Below, in pieces: positions 32,116-40,914 of a stretch of DNA of 40,914 bases. The DNA is from Azolla pinnata (Eukaryota; Streptophyta; Polypodiopsida; Salviniales; Salviniaceae). The stretch spans positions 1-40,914 of the forward strand of contig JBBBWG010032886.1 of assembly GCA_037176905.1 (NCBI GenBank), given 5' to 3'. The first letter of the stretch is position 1, and each line of letters begins with the position of its first letter. Below the pieces are notes generated by a model that saw only the letters and a program-made list of their open reading frames with translations, was not told the DNA's origin and ran no database searches. The position numbers were made by a program, and so were the translations under genes.

Positions 32116-33243
32116 ATGGAGCAGGGCTTCCATGGCGATGAACGATCTGCCCAGATCCCGCCTCCCTGTTCCAGGGCCGGCCATGGCGATGGCGGTGCGC
32201 TTGCTGATGCCGATTCCGATTCTGAGGTTGCAGAGCTCCACAGCACCCACCTCTGCCATCAGTGCCATAGCTATGTCCGCCCCCTGGCCATGGAACCTCC
32301 ATTGACATGCCCTCTGTGCCATGGCGAGTTCCTGGAAGACGCCTCCGAGCTCACGCCTTCTTCTCCTTCTTCTTCTTCTTCTTCTTCTTCTTCTTCTTCT
32401 TCTTCCCCGCCGGATCAGATCTGCGACTACTTGGGCCGATTCCGGCATGCCCTGGGCAAGATCTCGAGCTTCTTGGCAACAACAGATGTGCTCACCAGCG
32501 CGAATCCGTTCCTCCTCCTGCAAGACCATGTGCAGACGAGCCTCATCCACGGCAGCAGCGAAGAGGAGGACTGCGATGGGGACGGCAGCAATGGGGACGA
32601 TGACAACAATCAGGAAGAAGAAGAGGAGGAGGAGGAGGAGGAAGAAGAGGAAGAAGATGGCTATGGTGATGAGGACATGGATTCGCATGGCCATGGTTTC
32701 TCCTTCGCGAGCACCTTGGACTCGGGGTTCGTGCACATAGATCAGAGAAGAGTGGATTTCAGCCATGGCCTCCAGCATCTTCTCCAGCAGGTCTCGCAGC
32801 AGTACTACTCCGCCTCCTGCCATGCCTCGGCTCCTGCATCGGCGTCCTCCATAGATCGCCTCCCCACCATTGTCTTCTCCAGCTCTGCCGATGATGATGA
32901 TGATCATGATGATGATGATGATGATGATGGTAACAGCCTCGATCCTTTCGCATCGACCGCGAAGAAGAAGAAGATGACGACGGCGATGGCGATGATGATG
33001 ATGATGATGGCTACCCAATGCCCCATCTGTAAAGACGAGTTCGAAGCTCCTGCGCGGATCAAGCAGATGCCCTGCAAGCATTCGTACCATTCGGATTGCT
33101 TGCTCCCGTGGCTTGCCCACCACAATTCTTGCCCCGTCTGCAGATTCGAACTCCCGACCGAAGATGAAGATGAAGAAGATGATGATGATGCTGGTTGTGG
33201 TGACGACGATGAGAAAGGCAAACGAGTATGGTACCCCTTGTAG
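32116..33243 (+). CDS. RING-H2 E3 ubiquitin ligase with N-terminal zinc ribbon, intronless
   Basis: The predicted role is ubiquitin transfer from an E2 to substrates; the architecture is that of plant BCA2/RZF-like RING-H2 ligases. The protein is 375 aa. A zinc ribbon lies at 47-68 (HLCHQCHSYV, CPLCHGEFLED; C47, C50, C65, C68). The RING-H2 at 302-342 has C302, C305, C320, H322, H325, C328, C339 and C342, with spacing C-X2-C-X14-C-X1-H-X2-H-X2-C-X10-C-X2-C, and W332 (LLPWLAHHNSCPVCR) at the usual E2-contact position. Between them is low-complexity sequence encoded by trinucleotide repeats: poly-Ser from TTC/TCT, poly-Glu from GAG/GAA and poly-Asp from GAT, plus poly-Met from ATG just before the RING. 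The C-terminus is acidic. These tracts are probably length-variable linkers. The substrate is unknown. Confidence 0.92.
   Translation: MEQGFHGDERSAQIPPPCSRAGHGDGGALADADSDSEVAELHSTHLCHQCHSYVRPLAMEPPLTCPLCHGEFLEDASELTPSSPSSSSSSSSSSSSSPPDQICDYLGRFRHALGKISSFLATTDVLTSANPFLLLQDHVQTSLIHGSSEEEDCDGDGSNGDDDNNQEEEEEEEEEEEEEEDGYGDEDMDSHGHGFSFASTLDSGFVHIDQRRVDFSHGLQHLLQQVSQQYYSASCHASAPASASSIDRLPTIVFSSSADDDDDHDDDDDDDGNSLDPFASTAKKKKMTTAMAMMMMMMATQCPICKDEFEAPARIKQMPCKHSYHSDCLLPWLAHHNSCPVCRFELPTEDEDEEDDDDAGCGDDDEKGKRVWYPL
32357..32405. repeat. Coding (TTC)n tract, poly-Ser
   Basis: About 15 TTC units within the RING gene, read as TCT/TCC Ser codons between the zinc ribbon and the rest of the protein. Confidence 0.9.
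32890..33010. repeat. Coding GAT/ATG tracts, poly-Asp and poly-Met
   Basis: Two GAT-type runs lie before the RING. The first (about 32888-32928) is in the GAT frame and gives Asp. The second (about 32988-33009) is in the ATG frame and gives a run of Met just before the first RING cysteine. Confidence 0.85.
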
Positions 33244-33367
33244 CTCTTCTGACCTCAAGCGGGTTCCACTGATCCCATCCGATTAAGGGAGTGAGAAGGA
33301 TCTTGCCCTCACCTCCATATCCAAACATGTTACTTCCATTACAATCTTCGCAAAACGGTTAGTATGC

Positions 33368-33368
<1 letters not shown>

Positions 33369-33400
<32 letters not shown>

Positions 33401-33421
33401 ATATATATATATATATATATA
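33369..33421. repeat. (CTAT)n(TA)n microsatellite
   Basis: About seven CTAT units pass into about twelve TA units, 125 nt after the RING-gene stop, probably in or just past its 3' UTR. Confidence 0.95.
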
Positions 33422-33434
33422 TCTCAAAGGGATC

Positions 33435-34505
33435 GCAAACTGTCGGATGAGGGTACGATTGCGTTGGTATGCTTCAAAAGACTGCCGAATGGTAAATGTG
33501 ATTGCTTTGTAATGCATGGAACACTATGCAATGACGCCACAATTACTTCCATATGATTCAGAAACTGGTGGATGAGCGTGCGATTCCTTGGTTATGCTGT
33601 GAAAACTGTTGAATGATGATTCAAGATGCTTCAAAAAACTGTCGAATGATGGTACAATGTGCTTCAAGAACCTGTAGAATGATGATACAGTATGCTTCGA
33701 AAACCTGAAGACTTAGGGATGGTACAATACACTTCAAAAACCTATAGAATGATGGTACAACATGCTTCAAAAACTGTCGGCTCATGATACAATTACTTGT
33801 TATGCTTCAAAAAACTGTTGATTGATGATGTGGTTATGCCGTTATGCTTCATAAAACTGTCAAATGATATGGCACGATATGCTTCAAAAAACTATCGGAC
33901 AATGATGCAGTTACTTTGTTATGCTTCATAGAACTCGTGAATGATGATAGAATATGATTAAAAAATTGTTGGCTGATGATACATTTACTTTGTTATGCTG
34001 TCAGATGGTGATGCTATCAATTCCTTTGTTATGCTTGAGAAACTGTCGAATCTGGATACGGATCCTTAGTTATGCTTCAGAAAACTGTCAAATGATGGAT
34101 ACAATATGCTTAAAAAATCATCGAACGATGGATGCATGTGCTTCAACAACAGACAAATGATGATACAATTACTTGGTTGTGCTTCAAAAGATTGGCGAGT
34201 GATGATATAATTCCTTTGTTATGCTCCAAAAAACTCTCAAATGCTGATACAATATCCTTCAAAAAACTGTAGAATGATAATGCAATTACTTGGTTGTGCT
34301 TTGAAGAACCATGGAATGATGATGCAAGTCCTTGATTTTTACTTCAATAAACTGTTTAATGATGATACGATATGCTTCAAAAATCTATGGAATGATGGAT
34401 GTGATTCCCTCATTATGCCTCGAACGATGATACAATTACTTGGGTTATGCTTCAGAAATCTGTTGAATGATGGCGCTTCAGAAATCTGTTGAATGATGAG
34501 TTGTT
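33435..34505. repeat. Degenerate tandem array, 32-46 bp units
   Basis: Around 25 diverged copies of a unit reading GAATGATGRTACAATATGCTTCAAAAACTGT. Short units of about 32-33 bp occur at about 33630-33765; longer units of about 41-46 bp include an extra ATTACTTTGTT segment. The array fills about 1.05 kb directly downstream of the RING gene. Open frames inside it are repeat by-products. Confidence 0.85.
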
Positions 34506-35273
34506 GAATGCCGATAAGGTCTCTTTAATTAGTGGCATGCTGATCTACAAAATGGGCAATCATCAAATGAATGGCATAGGGCTTGATCGTGTTTTGCATT
34601 GCAGATTCAGACGATCTGAGCTTCGAATGCTACTTCTGGCAGCACCACGATTTCTGGAGAGTTCCGATCAAAGCTGATTCCACTTAGATGACGAGCAATG
34701 ATACGATCGATCGGCCAACTTTGTAAATTGCGCAATGGCTGTTGATTAATCCATCGATCGGTCAGTTGAGTTGTGATAAACAATACATCAAGAATGGATT
34801 TGTGCTTAACATGCTTATTAGGGCTTGAAGACAAGATGATGCACCAAGTTGTGATAAAACATACATCAAGAATGGATTTGTGCTTAACATGCTTATCAGG
34901 ACTAATCCTCTAGTCTCTCCATATGACTAGCATTGATCTCCAAAGAAGCCACACTCAGCCTTCTACATTCGCTTAGCACAACATCGTTTTGAAGAACTCT
35001 GATCAGTCTAACCACAACCATATTTCTCATGACAAACTGAGAAAAGTTTGTCTAGTAGACACTATTTCCCTATCATCTCTTTCATCGAGCAAAATCATTG
35101 GGCATAATAAGCACCAGCGAAGGCTTCGAGCAATGAACAAATAACACTGATATACACACAAATGATACACATCTTTCTTCCTTTTTTTTTTGTTTTCTTG
35201 ATCTGTTTCTATCAAAGAATAACAAAGAAAGCGCCAAGGGTTTCAGGTTTCAGGGTTTACTGGAAAGAGGTAT
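34506..35273. other. Intergenic region between array and NPG-type gene
   Basis: It holds a 78-bp tandem duplication (34769-34905) and otherwise no recognised feature. The last part should include the 3' UTR of the minus-strand TPR gene. Confidence 0.5.
34769..34905. repeat. 78-bp tandem duplication
   Basis: AGTTGTGATAAAC followed by ATACATCAAGAATGGATTTG and TGCTTAACATGCTTAT occurs from 34769 and again from 34847. About 55-60 nt are nearly identical. Confidence 0.9.
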
Positions 35274-38200
35274 TCAGGAGAGAAGAGAGCTGAACTTCTC
35301 GATCGGGGCCGATTGCTCTAGCACAAAGGCAGCCTGGAAACAGTCGGCAGCTTCGGCAGCCCTTCCAGCAAGCTTATGGACCATTCCAAGGTTATACCAT
35401 GCCTTGTGGTTCATGGGCTCTAATCGAAGAGCATCAGTCAAGATACTCCTAGCTACAGGTAATGACTTGCCCCCGGTCCTCCTCAGTAATGCACCCAGCG
35501 AGACCTTGCTTGGCACGAAATCGGGATCGACACCAAGCGCATTGTTGTATGCAGCTGAAAAAGTTTTAGGTGAGATACAGAAAAGAAAAGGAATGCCTGA
35601 AATCAATGCGATTGAACGACAAAAAAAAAACCATCTGAGAATTGATGCCATCCAGCGATGAAAACAAAAACCAAACCAAACGAAAGACGTATCATGTCAA
35701 TGTGATTGATTTGAATGAATATGAACATCTGAAATCTATGCAATTGATCATGTCGATGTGATTGATTGAATGAATAAGACCACCTGAAATCTATGCAATC
35801 GATCGTGTCGATGTGATTGACTGAATGAATTCTTAAGAACATCTGAAATCTATGCAATCGGTCGCATAAAAATAGACCTGAAACTGATTCGATCGGCTGG
35901 AAGAGCAAATACAGCCTACATTGATGCTCTCAACCAGGAAACAAAAACACCCTAAATCGACTCGCCATCGGGTGAGAAAACGAAAACAAAAGAAGGAAAG
36001 ATGCCTAAAATGAGGCAATTGATCAGAAAGAACACTGAAATCGATGCGATCGAATGAAAATAAACACCCAAAATGATGTAATTGAGCGAAAGAAAACAAT
36101 CGGAGGACAATGAGATCAAGCAAAAGAGGTTCTCTGTCATAGAGCCAGAAAAACACTTCAAATTGATGCAATGGAGAAGAAAAAAACACACCACCAGAAA
36201 TGGTTTGAAGAAAAAAACAATCCAAATCGAAGCGATCAGAGCGACACCCAAATTGATGCAACATGAGACGAGAAAACACATAGAAAAGGAAAGACATCTG
36301 AGGACATTATTAGTCTTATGCAATGCACATTGGTTTGTTCATTCATTCATATGATAATCTCAATGGATTTTACGATTGTGAAGACATCCAGCCCAAACAG
36401 CAATTTACCTGATGCCTCCTGTAGTTGACCACGAGCTTCATGCAGCGCTCCTGGAGCAGCAAAGAAAGATTGAAAAAATGAATCAAGAGAAAATAAGGTA
36501 TTTCTATCTAACATTGGAGGCAATGTGCAGTAAAATGCAAAAAAACCATCAAGATTAAAGCTACAAAAAAAAGCCTAAAATTATTACAACAAACCTAGCA
36601 CACAGACACAAGGACAAACCACTTTCCGGGTCATGAAAGCCATAGGGATCAGAGCTGATGCAGTGAAAAAAGAAATGAAAATATTCTCATAAAGTAGATC
36701 AGGGATGCATTCATTAAGAAACATGGCAAAACATAACAAGACAAGGAGAAAAAAAAGGTAATACATATTCTCCAGCGAGGAAACACAATGATAAATTTAG
36801 AATTAGCATGTCAAACCAATAATGCACCTAAACATAACAAAGCTTGTCTGATTTCCAGATCACCGAATTACAAACATTTACTAATACACTAAAAGAGATC
36901 AAACGCTGAGATATAGAGGAAAAAATCAAGGGAGATTTCAGGATAAATTCGTGTACAATGAAGTAAAACTTTTTTCTTTACCTATTGCCTGCCATGTAGC
37001 AGCAGAATGCAGCTTTAAAGCTTGAGCTTTCTCTAGGCATACTTCTGCATCGTGCCATAATGCCAGATTTGAGTAAACAGCAGCCAGATCTTGCCATACT
37101 TCCAACTCAGTAATTTTGATGCCTCCAACCTGAAAAAAATACCCAATCAATTGATGAGATGCACCCAGTTATAAAATTAGGGGACATTCCAAGAAAACAA
37201 AGAACGGGGAAAAAAAGTTATCAACAAACTAGTAATAAAATATTTTCTATATACCACAAAATTAAAACCCAAAAAAAAAGAGAAAAAAGATTGTACTCCA
37301 TAAAATATCAACAAACATTCTCTATATACCACAGATTAACATCACGAAATTCCTCCATGAAATAGTAGCAATATATTATCCATGCACAACAAGATTAAAC
37401 CCAGAAAAGCAAAAGAAGAATTATTCCGCCATAAATCAGTAACAAAAGATTTTCTCTAAACTACACTATTAAACACAAAAGGCCAAAGAGTAAAAAAAAA
37501 ATCTTCCCTAAAATAGTAACAAGAATTTGGATTCATTTCTGAGAAAAGAGAAAGGCCCAGGTATTGTCCACTGAGGGTATAAAAAATGTGTCCTTTATCT
37601 GGTATCATATTTGTTTCTTATGCTGGCTAGCTCCATGGTCACACTGTTTCTTTATAGGTTTTGCATGATTTGCCGTAAGATTCTCATGCTACATTTTCCT
37701 GCTTGTTAATTTCTACACTGTTAAGATGTCAGTTTCTCTTTTCTCTTGTGGGGGAGGGGGGGATTTTGCAACTCATATTCACGAATAAGAGAAAATAAGA
37801 GCAAAGAGAACTCCTCATTATGTGAATATAGGATCTATACACAACGAAATGAAAAATGACACAAAAATGTACTCAAAACCTTTGATCTTGATGTCCCAGC
37901 ACTGAAGCTCTTTCTTTGTGCCTGCACCAGAGCTAAGAGAAGCATATATGTCTTGATCCCTTCGGTTGAGTTGCCCTGTGCAATTTGCAGCTTTGCTTTA
38001 GTCCGCAACAGTTCACCTTGGTCCCATTTACCAGTCTCTTCAAGGGCCACATTCAACACATTCTCGGCATCATCATATCGTTGCTGAGAAGAAAGCACAA
38101 GCCCTAAAAACCTCCATCCTTTTACTACGGATCCACCCGTCAATTCCAAATATTTCTTAGCACAATCCAATGCAGCAGGCAAATTCCTCTGTTCAGCATA

Positions 38201-40292
38201 CTCTACCCCAAGGTCAAAGTACGATTCCGCATCCTCCCCATCCAACAGCACAGAATTCTGTAATGCTTTTAGTGCTTCTCTCTGTAGTAAAGTCCTTTGA
38301 GAGTTTGATGATGCAGTTCTAGCTTGCTTCCCCATAGCAACTCCAAGTATGTGATAAACTACAGACCTTTGATCGTCATGAGAATCTCCCATGTTTGCTA
38401 TGGCTCTCTTTGCATACTCCACTGCATCACTAGCAGTGTTGTGATCTTCTGAAGATAACTTCGCAGCTAATACTAATGCAGAGATGTCATCAGGTTTCTC
38501 CAGCGGATGCAGCGACTTCTGTAGTAGATTTAGTGCAGTCTTTTTCTCGCCACATCCACTATAACAAAGTGCCAAGTTATACCATCGGTCTACCCTGCTT
38601 ATGGTACCTGGCAATAGCTCTTCATATTGTTTTGCCAGAATCGCTGTCTGGCCACACGTTGACAAAGCAAAAGTTAGATGCTCTAAGACTGTAGGATCCC
38701 ATGGAATCCTTCTCAAAGTCATCTTTCTTAAGAGGATCATTAGCAATAAGATTGCTTCCTCAAGATTGTTCTTAGGAACAAAAGAGCCTTCTCCCTGAGA
38801 GGCCAAACTCGGAGCACCAGCTTCGACTCCACAATAAAGAAGCAAAATTGCGAACTCTTTCTGGATACGGGCAGATGTTTCTGCACTGAGATTCCATAGA
38901 TGCAATAATGCACGTCTGTAAGCTTGCATCGCTTCATTGTAGAGTCCGGCTAGTTTCCAAAGCTCAGGAAGCAATTCTACAGCATTGCTAATGGTCTCTT
39001 GTAATTTGCTTTCACCTAGCTCATCAGGTACACCCATAGGGAAGACAAAGTCAATAGTGTCCAATATGCTTTTGCACTCTTGAGCAGCCTCTGTCGCACC
39101 ACAAGATAAACATAATTAGTACATAATTATTGAGAAGCGTTATGCAGATCTGTTACATTACTTCAAAATAGAGGTTAGGCATATTCAGAATTTTTTCTAG
39201 ATAGTAATCCATTATACAACCAATCTTAGTGTGCAATCGATCCCTATGTAAGATCCATGATAAAGGTTTTCAAAAAAAATACCCATTAAACCCTAACATC
39301 ATAAAATGCAACTTGAAGACCTGTGATCCAATGGTTGAGGATGGGTCCACATTTTGTTCTATACCTAGATACTAAAGTCTTTATAATTGCTTTTCTAATG
39401 CTGATGGATATGCAGACATACGAGTGCAATAGCTTTGATGACACAAAGCACTCTCAACAAATCCACAGTAGGTGTCTTGTCTCATTGGTTGAATCAGCTA
39501 CAACAGTGTTTAGAAGAGGTATTGCAAGGACACAGCGGTATGGAGGTTAGAGAAATAATTCGACAAGGCATATTGCAACAAATCTAGCATGGCCATCATA
39601 ACAGATTCCTTCATCACCGTTGAAATCCTTGCTCTCAATGTAACTTCAGATCTTTCATCCCCAGACACAGCGGTCCCTATGCTACATTTTTGCTATAACT
39701 ACAAGGTTGTTGCTCCATACAAGGCAATTTGCTTGTTTATTTCTTTTAACAGCTGCAGCTCCATACATGGAAATCTATATTTAACCTATTAGGCATAAAG
39801 GTTGTATACTTGATCCTATGAGAAAATAGCATCTCCATCTTCCCCAATTCCCTTCTTGCTTCCACTACTTACTTATCTCACAAAATAATGACCTATAATG
39901 GAAATCATCATAGCCCAAGAATATGTCAGACACTTTTATGGAGAATCAACAAAATTCACAACAGATGAATAAAAGAAGAATTGTTATCAGAGCTATTCAG
40001 GATATAACACCTTCAAGCTTTCGATTCCTGTTCTTTTACCTGGCAAACGCCCAAGTTTTTGCAGTGACTTAGCCTTCAAATAAATAGCCTCAAGTAATAA
40101 TCCTGCTGCATGGAGAGACAGTGGCTGAATGATTTCATGTTTTGATCTACCCCGGCGATGAGAGGCTTTGCTCTCTCTGGAAGCTTTCATCCGAGACCTT
40201 ACAGTGCTAATATCAATCCCATCGAAAACCTGCAATGCGGCTTCAATATTACCCCTTTGGTATTCCAATCGGCCAAGAAGTGCACGAGCCTC
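35274..40292 (-). CDS. NPGR: NPG/NPGR-type calmodulin-binding TPR protein, 5' end missing
   Basis: NO POLLEN GERMINATION family: TPR proteins that bind calmodulin in Arabidopsis and scaffold the plasma-membrane PI4-kinase alpha complex with HYCCIN and EFOP subunits. Exons 5' to 3': 40292-40040, 39090-37880, 37129-36982, 36450-36409 and 35554-35274. GT-AG introns, phases 1, 0, 1, 1, all consistent; 644 aa visible. The first exon opens on an acceptor (TGCAG|GAG) at EARALLGRLEYQRGNIEAAL, so an upstream exon encoding the N-terminus (I estimate 50-90 residues against a family length near 700-740) is outside the window. Diagnostic blocks: LSLHAAGLLLEAIYLKAKSL, VELLPELWKLAGLYNEAMQA, AEAGAP-like loop, GSFVPKNNLEEAILLLMILL, RWYNLALCYSGCGEKKTALN, ELEVWQDLAAVYSNLALWHD, DALRLEPMNHKAWYNLGMVH and a C-terminal QSAPIEKF. 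No disruption is seen. Family firm; paralogue uncertain. Confidence 0.9.
35696..35872. repeat. Three-copy 55-56 bp repeat in last intron of the NPG-type gene
   Basis: GTCRATGTGATTGA...CTGAAATCTATGCAATYGRTC starts at 35696, 35752 and 35807. More degenerate relatives (AATTGATGCAAT words) continue to about 36270. The array lies within the intron 35555-36408. Confidence 0.8.
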
Positions 40293-40315
40293 CTGCATAT
40301 TATAACAATACATGT

Positions 40316-40670
40316 CAAAACCCTATGCATTTTTCACATATAAGCCCATCAGAGTATCACTGCATTTGTGCATAGAACCAATACTAGATTATTCCTGAAA
40401 ACACTACAAGTTTTTCACACACTCAACATGGTGCACCATATGATCAACATTTTGTCCATAGTGTATTCTCAAAAATCCTATGCATTTTCCGCACACATTC
40501 AACCTGCTATTGCCATATTACAAATATCTTGATCATACTAGATAGATCATCATCAAAAACTCTCGGCTTTTCTCACATGCATGCTCAACATTGAAATATG
40601 ATCAACACTTCGTACATACAATCAATGGTAGATTGTTCTCAGAACCCTATGCATTTCTCAATCCGCAACT
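40316..40670. repeat. Degenerate repeats upstream of first visible NPG exon
   Basis: CCTATGCATTT words recur near 40322, 40477 and 40646. Related CACA..CTCAACAT and ATATGATCAACA segments lie between them, suggesting old tandem duplication with a period of about 155-170 nt in the intron (or 5' flank). Divergence is high. Confidence 0.4.
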
Positions 40671-40838
40671 GCTTCTCTCTCTCCTCATGTTATCCTCTCT
40701 CTTTTCATCTGTGTCATTACTAATCACCGTATCTCTGCGTTATCGCCCAACATTACCACCATCTATTGCATAATAAGTTTCATCCATCATCAATGTTCTC
40801 ACGTAGTTACTGTCTCTAAACGCAGGAAAAATCCCGAA

Positions 40839-40841
<3 letters not shown>

Positions 40842-40914
<73 letters not shown>
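40842..40914. repeat. (CT)n microsatellite at window end
   Basis: A pure CT run from 40842 to the last base; its true length is unknown because the window ends inside it. It lies upstream of the first visible NPG exon, where an intron or the 5' region is expected. Confidence 0.95.

Noticed and set aside
31672..33258. 528-codon minus-strand frame
   Set aside because: Antisense shadow of the RING gene plus the 26-bp array. It is kept open by trinucleotide repeats and has no domain of its own.

Overview
The window is nuclear DNA of a land plant. It carries spliced plant-specific genes with GT-AG introns, and their families are a PLS-class pentatricopeptide repeat protein, GDP-mannose 4,6-dehydratase, an ACT-domain Raf-like kinase, a PCC13-62-type desiccation protein and a NO POLLEN GERMINATION-type TPR protein. 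The wording of the PPR repeats (YVEHG, VSPD.VT..C.LKACG) and a gypsy gag remnant of a kind I associate with non-seed plants suggest a seed-free vascular plant, most likely a fern. That is inference from memory, not proven here.

Layout: (1) 1-2655, an intronless PPR gene on + behind a (GA)n tract. (2) 4125-6497, a two-exon GMD gene on -, with a TATA box and a 54-59 bp minisatellite upstream. (3) 9591-12195, a two-exon ARM/TPR gene on - whose intron holds a tRNA-like (SINE-like) sequence. (4) 12.2-20.2 kb, no recognised gene, but a series of simple and tandem repeats: a 9-bp GAT/GGT array, a 0.7 kb alternating purine-pyrimidine tract, and a minisatellite whose units each contain a CT microsatellite. 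(5) 20216-25222, a 16-exon ACT-domain kinase (600 aa) on + with a telo-box and G-box upstream. (6) 26942-29336, a three-exon PCC13-62-like desiccation protein on +, with a TATA box and both introns filled with repeat arrays. (7) 29.6-30.9 kb, a decayed Ty3/gypsy leader and gag with six nonsense codons and no indel over 600 nt. (8) 32116-33243, an intronless RING-H2 E3 ligase gene on + with seven exact-period 26-bp repeats upstream and a ~1 kb degenerate array downstream. (9) 35274-40292, an NPG/NPGR-type TPR gene on - whose 5' exon(s) lie beyond the window.

The genes are unrelated housekeeping, signalling and stress genes on both strands. They do not form a pathway or cluster. Two themes stand out. 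Almost every gene is flanked or interrupted by its own, different minisatellite. The desiccation-protein gene also has an intron open in frame with exon 1 through an Asp-rich 21-residue repeat, and has Gln where I expect the ferritin-like Glu of the ExxH motif. The window starts in (GA)n and ends in (CT)n, which may mark assembly breaks. All splice sites were placed by eye from GT-AG sites, phase and family resemblance; no search was run.
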